The notes below the pieces were generated by a model, which was not told the origin of the DNA, searched no databases, and was given only the letters and a program-made list of their open reading frames with translations. The position numbers were made by a program, and so were the translations under genes. From Cephalotus follicularis (Eukaryota > Streptophyta > Magnoliopsida > Oxalidales > Cephalotaceae), in the NCBI GenBank assembly GCA_001972305.1, contig BDDD01005169.1, positions 1-64,000 of the forward strand: a stretch of DNA of 64,000 nt, written 5' to 3'. The first letter of the stretch is position 1, and each line of letters begins with the position of its first letter. Shown in pieces: positions 57,878-64,000 of this stretch.

Positions 57878-59820
57878 ATATTCCATATATGCAAGCTGAG
57901 ATAAGTTTCTCAGAAATTTAAGTGAATTGTTTCCTAATGATTATGTCATTCCCTATAGGAAACTGAATGGATCTCTGAAGAGGAAGAAGAGGAAGGCGTA
58001 GAGCCGACGAAGGTGTCAACGCACCGCCGATACCTGGAAATGACCCGACAGTGAATGAAGGAGTGAATGTTCCCCCAGCGTATGACGAGAGGATTCACTT
58101 TGACCGCATGGCTGATCTCTTTCAACAGCAGATGCAAGCGAACGCGGCAAACATGGAACAAATTCGACAAATGTACGAGGCTAACCGTACCTACTAGCGA
58201 GCACCTGAAGCTTGCCATGCCGGTGGATTTGGCCGAGATCTGGAGCGGTTCATGAGACAGAATCCTCCGACTTTCAATGGTGAACTGAATGCTACGGTGG
58301 CCGAGCAATGGATTAGAGACCTGGAGAAGATTTTTGCTGCCCTGGAGTGTACCGATGAGCAGAAACTTAACTTTGCTGTATACGGCTTATGGGGCGAGGC
58401 TACTAACTGGTGGGAAAGGACTGAAGCAAAATGGGAAGCCCATGGACTTGACAGGACTTGGGACAGATTCCAGTCTTAGTTTCTTGAGGCTTATGTGCCA
58501 CAGATAGAGCGGGACCGAAGGGAGACAGAATTGATGGAGTTACGTCAAGGAGACATGACGGTAGCTCAGTACCAGACCAGATTTGTGGAGCTGGCAAGAC
58601 ACACACCTTATCTTGTGGAGGGTGAATCCCGAATGATCCGAAGGTTCATGAAAGGCCTTCGACCTGACATCAGATCTAAGCTGTTGATGTTGCAGCTGAC
58701 CACTTTTGTTGATGTTGCTGAGAGAGCGATGATTCTGGAGGTTGATGCGAATGAGAGAAGGGCAGAACGGACTCGTACTAATCAATCGAGGGCCGTAAAG
58801 TCATAGGGGCAGGGAAGTAATAATCCTGCTAAGTCAACAAAGTCTGACAACAGAGGTCAAGGAGGTTCTCGACGCACACGATCAAGGACACCTAGCTGAA
58901 ACAGTCAAAAGAATACAAGCGGATGTGCTTTTTATGGTCGTCAGAACAATGATGAGACCGAGTGCTGGAAGAAGATGGGAAAGTGCTTGAGGTGTGGTTC
59001 ACAAGATCACATGGTGATTAATTGCCCAATGATGAGGGATCAAGCACGCGGCCAACAGGGAAGTGCTGGTGCTAGTGGTAGTGTTGCGGCTGCTCAACCG
59101 CGGAGAGACACCGGAAAGGGGATTGTGAAAGGTAGGGTCTACACCTTATCTAAAGATGATGTGCCAGAATCTATTACTGTTGTGGGAGGTACTATTTATA
59201 TATCTGGCATACTAGCACATGTATTGATTGATCCTGGTGCGACACATTCATTCATTGCATCTGAGTTGGCTCACAATTTCCATGGTATTACTTCTAGACT
59301 ACCTTATGTATTGGAGGTGAGTACTCCTGCTGGTACTTGTCTTCTATCTGATACTGTTATGAAAGACTGTGAGATCATGTTAGCTGGGATACAATTATTT
59401 GCTGACCTGATAGTGTTACCTATCCGGGATTTTGATGTAATCTTGGGGATGGACTAGCTGTACATTCATCATGCTTGTGTTGATTGTTACAACAAGATGA
59501 TGACATTTTATTTTCAAGATGGGACTGAGTGCAAGTTTATCGGAGAGAAGAATGTTACTGCTCTGATCATTTCATATACTCGAGCACAGAAGTATCTCAA
59601 GCAAGAATACGAAGGCTATTTGGCGTATGTGATTGATCATACGTAAGGTACGCCCAGTATTGAACAAGTACCTGTTGTATGTGAATTTCCTGATGTATTT
59701 CCATATGAACTCACTTCGTTGCCACCGGAGAGAGATATAGAGTTCAGTATTGAGTTGTTACCTGGAACTGCTCCTATATCCAGAGCACCATACCGAATGG
59801 CTCCTGCCGAACTGAAGTAG

Positions 59821-61038
59821 TTGAAAGTTCAACTACAGGATTATCTTGACAAGGACTTTATCATACAGAGTGTATCACCGTGGGGAGCACCGGTTCTGTT
59901 TGTGAAAAAGAAGGATGAATCGATGCGGCTATGCATCGACTACAGGCTGCTAAATCAGGTGATTGTGAAGAACAAGTATCCTCTGCCACATATTGAGGAG
60001 TTGTTCGACCAATTGCAATGCTCACCTGTGTTCTCCAAACTTGACCTAAGAACAGGCTATCATCCGTTGAGGATTAGAGAGGGTGATGTGGAGAAAACCG
60101 CATTTCGAACCAGATATGGGCAATACGAATTTCTGATACTGCCATTTGGTTTGACAAATGCTCCTGCAGCCTTTATGTGTTTAATGAATAGAGTGTTCCA
60201 ACCCTATTTTGATCAGTTTGTTGTTACATTCTCAGACGACATCCTGATTTATTCAAAGAGCATTGAGGAACACATGCAGCATTTGAGAATTGTATTGCAG
60301 ACACTGCGGAAGGAACAACTATACGCCAAATTCAGCAAGTGCGAATTTTGGCTGGATCATGTGACTTTCCTAGGTCACATCGTGTTGAGTGAAGGATTGT
60401 CAGTGGACCCTTCGAAGATAGAGAGTATTGTGGATTGGCTCCAACCGAGGAATGTTACAGAGGTCCGTAGTTTCTTGGGATTGGCTGGCTATTACCAAAG
60501 ATTCATTAAGGGATTTTTGAAGCTTGCTACACCACTGACACAGTTGACTCAGAAGAAGTCCAGTTTTGTGTGGGATGATTCTTGTGAGGCAAGTTCCCAA
60601 GAGTTGAAGAGTCGGTTGATTTTGGCTCCAGTATTGGCATTACCTGAGGGTAATGAGGGTTTAACTGTCTACACTGATGCTTCTGGGAAAGGATTGGGAT
60701 GCGTACTTATGCAACATGGCAGGGTGATTGCATACACATCAAGGAAGTTAAAGCCGTACGAGGAAAATTATCCCATACACGATCTTGAGTTGGCAGCCAT
60801 AGTGTTTGCTTTGCTGAAATGGAGGCACTACCACTATAATGCTCACTTTGAGATCTTCACGGACCACAAGAGTTTAAAGTATTTGTTTTCCCAGAAGGAG
60901 CTCAAAATGAGACAGAGGCGATGGGTAGAATTCTTTAATGACTATAACAGCAATATTCAATACCACCCGGGAAAGGCGAATGTAGTTGCTGATGCGCTGA
61001 GTCGCAAGGCAATGATTGCTGGAGCGATGGTTTCATAG
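59821..61038 (+). pseudogene. Reverse transcriptase and RNase H, Tekay-like element
   Basis: A 405-codon open stretch between two premature stops. Motifs are [68 protein letters not shown], the catalytic [12 protein letters not shown] and [15 protein letters not shown]. The connection is [15 protein letters not shown]. RNase H has [41 protein letters not shown] and [15 protein letters not shown]. The Asp pair is intact; the residue before it is Ser where the sister copy has Leu. The open stretch cannot be translated from the gag start unless stops are bypassed. Confidence 0.92.
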
Positions 61039-61056
61039 TGGAAACTATTGGAGTAA

Positions 61057-62550
61057 TTTCAGAGATGGAATCCGTTCATGGTTTCCCGAGGAGTTATCGT
61101 GGCAAGTCTGAGAGCACAACCGGAACTTCTGGAGCGTATTCTGACTGCTCAATATAGTGACTCTAATTTCTGGAGTATTTGTGAGAACCTAGACACTGAT
61201 TCTGAGTTCTCCATTCATACTGATGGCATACTGAGGTTCCGAGGGAGGATATGTGTTCCGAATGACGAGAGCATTAGAGACGAGCTACTGCAACAAGCTC
61301 ACAAATCGAGATACAGTGTTCACCCAGGAAGTACCAAGATGTGGCACGACCTGAAAAAGAATTACTGGTGGAGTACTATGAAACGGGAGATTGCTGAATA
61401 TGTAGCAAGATGTTTGACCTGCCAGAGAGTGAAGGCTGAACATCAGAAACCTGCGGGACTGCTACAATCGTTACCAGTGGTTGAATGGAAATGGGAGTAT
61501 GTGACCATGGACTTCGTGTCAGGCTTACCGAGGTCACGAAATCAGCATGAAGCAGTGTGGGTAGTAGTGGACAGACTCACCAAGTCTGCTCACTTTCTTT
61601 CGATGAACATGATGTATTCTATCGAGAAGCTTGCTCGATTGTATATCCGGGAGATAGTGAGATTGCATGGGGTGCCGGTCAGTATCGTCTGTGACCGAGA
61701 TGCTAGATTTACTTCAAGGTTTTGGAAGAAGTTCCAAACAGCGATGGGAACAACCTTGAACTTTAGCACTGCATGCCACCCACAGACTGACGGACAGTCT
61801 GAGCGTACTATTCAGACGCTGGAGGATATGTTACGGGCTTGCATGATTGATTTTGCTGGGAGTTGGGAGGATCATCTGGCACTGATTGAGTTCTCCTACA
61901 ACAACAGTTTTCACGCCAGCATTGGAATGGCTCCCTATGAGGCTCTATATGGGAGAAAGTGCCGATCACCTATTTGCTGGGACGAAGTAGGTGAGAGAAA
62001 AGTGCTTGGACCGGACTTGGTGCAAGAGACCACTGATAAAGTGGAGATGATCAAGAAGAGATTGCTAGCTGCACAAAGTCGGCAGAAGAGTTACGTCGAT
62101 ATCAAAAGAAGGAAGCTAGAATTTGAGAAGGGGGATCATGTTTTCCTGAAGATCTCGCCTTCGAAAGGGATACACCGTTTTGGCCTCAAGGGAAAATTAG
62201 CTCCAAGGTATATTGGACCTTACGAGATACTGGAGAGAGTGGGGGAGGTAGCATACCAGATTGCACTACCGCCTAGTTTGTCAGACGTGCATAATGTATT
62301 TCATGTTTCAATGTTATGGAAATACGTACCCGATCCATCTCACATATTGAGCTACGACCCTGGATTCATCAGTCCTAGATTGACATATGAGGAAAGGCCG
62401 ACGAGGATAGTAGATCGAATGGAAAAGGTTGTAAGGAACAAGACCATCCCTATGGTAAAAGTGTTGTGGCGTTTTCACGGAGCGGAGGAAGCTACGTGGG
62501 AGCGTGAGGACGAAATGAGGGAAACATTTCCCCACTTGTTCGGGATGTAA
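61057..62550 (+). pseudogene. Integrase with chromodomain, Tekay-like element
   Basis: The longest uninterrupted coding stretch in the window (from 61057; first ATG 61078, 490 codons). The zinc-binding region has AHKSRYSVH and VARCLTCQ. The core has MDFVSGLP, VCDRDARFTSRFWKKF and the Glu in SERTIQTLEDML, so the D,D-35-E set is complete. After KGIHRFGLKGKLAPRYIGPY comes the chromodomain, with VDRMEKVVRNKTIPMVKVLW and EEATWEREDEM, ending PHLFGM. In chromoviruses this domain follows integrase and is thought to direct insertion to heterochromatin. It stands behind nine or more stops, so expression is unlikely. Confidence 0.92.
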
Positions 62551-62583
62551 TGTAAGGGCTAAATTCGAGGACGAATTTTCTTT

Positions 62584-62596
62584 AAGGAGGGGAGAA
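62584..62596 (+). promoter_or_regulatory. Polypurine tract
   Basis: AAGGAGGGGAGAA directly precedes the TG of the 3' LTR (62597). The phrase TTCGAGGACGAATTTTC just before it is usual in this lineage. Confidence 0.94.
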
Positions 62597-64000
62597 TGTA
62601 ATAACCGCAAATTCAATTCGTGTACATTGTAGTATTGATAAATAAAATGTGAACTTTACTTGAAATTAATGTCAATTATAATAATGCCTATGTTTAACAA
62701 ATGCTCGGAATGAATGGAGGTGCAATTGGTGAAGTATCAAACTTAAGAAACCCTAAAATAGCCATCGACAGCCGACTGTCACAGGGCAACAGTCGACTGT
62801 CTGAGGCGAGAGTGGACAGTCGACTGCCTGTTGAGGACAGTCAACTGGATCGGTACAGAACAGGTGTCTGTGCATGCCTGTGAGACTGAATCCAAGGGGC
62901 ATTGCATGAGGGGCAGGTGTCATGCGTGACAGTAGCTGCCAGAGCATGCAAAATAGAGTGCTTGCATGTTCTCTGCAACCTGCAAACAGAATGGAAAGAA
63001 GAGAAAGGTGAGAAAGAGATAGAAAGAAGAGAGAAAGAGAAATGCATGTGAGAGAGAGAAGGAATGAGAGAAGTTGAGTTGTGAGAACCTGGCGAATTCA
63101 GAAGTTCCTAGACCTTTGTATCAGCTGTTAGAGCTGTGTGTGTGTGTTAGAAAAACACCGAGAGAAAAGGGAGTTGCTGGAGAAATGTTAACAAGTTAAT
63201 GGAGCTTGCATGTTGATGAAATAGAGCTCAAAGATGGAATTAAAGCTGTGGTTTTTCTTGGTAAGTTCTCAATCCGAACTCGCTGTTAATGTGATGATAC
63301 TGTAACTAGGAGGATGTTAATGTCTTCTGTTAACATGGTTAAGAATTAACAACTTCTAGAATTGAAATAGAAGGTGATAAATGGTTCAAGTATAAATGGA
63401 GATTGTAACCTCTAATTTGGATTATTGTCATGGTTAGTTGTCATGATATAAACTTTCCCTTAAGTATCTATATACACCTTCTGTTCACCCGTTAGGAACA
63501 AGGGATCTAGAATTGAAGGATATATTGGCCAAGAGTTCAAGTGGAAGTTGTAAAATGGGAATCTAAGACTTAAGGAATTGATATTAGGCTACTATTGAAG
63601 TAGTAATTGCGTCTGGATAGATTAGTTAACCTACTGATTAGGTGACTGAACCTCTAAACATGCGTTGTATAGATTGATTCTGCTAGATTAAAGGATTGTT
63701 GGTGAAAAGCTTGGAAACTCAAAGAGAAAGATCAATTCCAGTTGATCTTGGGATAAGCAATTGAGGTAGGGGTAATGACATGTTTATGGAAGATATTTTA
63801 TGCATATCATGTATGTTTATTTCCTGTATGATTGCATGTGTGGAATTAGTTAGAAATTGGACATTGAATCATATACAGCCTGCTACTGCCTGCATTTCTG
63901 GGCAGAAGCAGTCGACTGTTCTTCATGACAGTCGACTACTCAATGCATCCAGTCGACTGTTAAGAGACCACAGTCGACTGCTCAACCAAACAGCCGACTG
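62597..64000 (+). repeat. 3' LTR of the Tekay-like element, first 1404 bp
   Basis: Aligns without gaps to 53104-54507, with about 35 substitutions, most of them C/T or A/G. The differences are denser in the first 650 bp. Motif groups lie at 62765-62845 and 63905-64000, and the possible splice donor GGTAAGTTC is at 63261. The rest is outside the window. Confidence 0.95.

Larger units (their letters stand above)
57967..62550 (+). pseudogene. gag-pol: Gag-pol polyprotein of the Tekay-like element, ten premature stops
   Basis: One frame runs from ATG 57967 to TAA 62548-62550 without any frameshift. Premature stops are at 57976 (TGA, codon 4), 58195, 58477, 58804 (TAG), 58897 (TGA), 59455 (TAG), 59644 (TAA), 59818, 61036 (TAG) and 61054 (TAA). 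Gag lies at about 57967-59060, with AEQWIRDLEKIF, WWERTEAKWEA and a knuckle CLRCGSQDHMVINC; the first knuckle has Tyr for its second Cys (CAFYGRQN). Protease has LIDPGATHSFIAS at about 59226-59264. Reverse transcriptase, RNase H, integrase and chromodomain follow in that order. Two long stretches, 59821-61035 and 61057-62547, are open. Confidence 0.93.
53104..64000 (+). mobile_element. Tekay-like Ty3/gypsy chromovirus, 3' LTR cut by window end
   Basis: 5' LTR 53104-57862 (with a solo LTR inside), Met primer site 57866, gag-pol 57967-62550, purine tract 62584 and 3' LTR from 62597 to beyond the window. Gag-pol and the R-U5 part of the LTR are clearly related to the minus-strand element at 14512-28179, so these are two members of one lineage. 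The comparable 1.40 kb of the two LTRs shows about 35 substitutions and no indels by eye (about 2.5%), making it younger than the other copy. The left flank is ACTTG. Confidence 0.95.

Overview
The window is plant nuclear DNA made almost entirely of nested LTR retrotransposons. It has Ty3/gypsy chromoviruses with an initiator-Met tRNA primer site (TGGTATCAGAGC) and a C-terminal chromodomain (Tekay/Del-like), a Tat-lineage Ty3/gypsy element with a second RNase H, a Ty1/copia element, very long LTRs (1.9-3.6 kb) and many solo LTRs. This points to a flowering plant with a large repeat-rich genome; the species cannot be told from the sequence. I found no single-copy host gene, rRNA, tRNA gene or CRISPR array.

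Layout, defined mainly by TG...CA ends and 5-bp target-site duplications (TSDs). (1) 1-1492 is the end of an LTR. (2) 2044-11755 is a gag-only, non-autonomous element (TSD CATTG); its 5' LTR holds a 2.74-kb solo LTR at 4305-7044 (TSD AGGAC). (3) From about 13.5 to 36.3 kb lies a decayed Tat element in five visible pieces. Its gag is split by a solo LTR, 14273-29811 (TSD GTTCT/ATTCT). That LTR is split by a complete minus-strand Tekay-like element, 14512-28179 (TSD CTTAA), whose own left LTR is split by a 3.6-kb solo LTR, 14854-18475 (TSD AAGTA). The Tat reverse transcriptase is split by a further solo LTR, 32376-34816. (4) 36888-45982 is a LARD-like element (3.17-kb LTR, 555-bp internal region); its 3' LTR is hit by a solo LTR, 40646-43858 (TSD ACATA), and then by a minus-strand Copia element starting at 45983. 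(5) The Copia element is interrupted at 53104 by a plus-strand Tekay-like element that runs off the window; its 5' LTR holds a solo LTR, 55051-57229 (TSD GCTAA).

Nothing encoded here looks able to move by itself. The two Tekay-like polyproteins keep one reading frame over about 4.6 kb but carry 14 and 10 in-frame stops. The Tat and Copia reverse transcriptases both have their YxDD box changed to YxDN. The gag-only and LARD-like elements lack pol and would have depended on enzymes from elsewhere.

The most interesting signals are in the LTRs. Several otherwise different LTRs carry clustered degenerate copies of a GTCGAC-centred motif. Most share a box resembling a branch point plus 3' splice site about 310-450 bp before the LTR end, and the two Tekay-like elements pair it with a strong 5' splice site to predict introns of nearly equal length (1599 and 1592 nt). 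The LTRs also look like mosaics of exchangeable halves.
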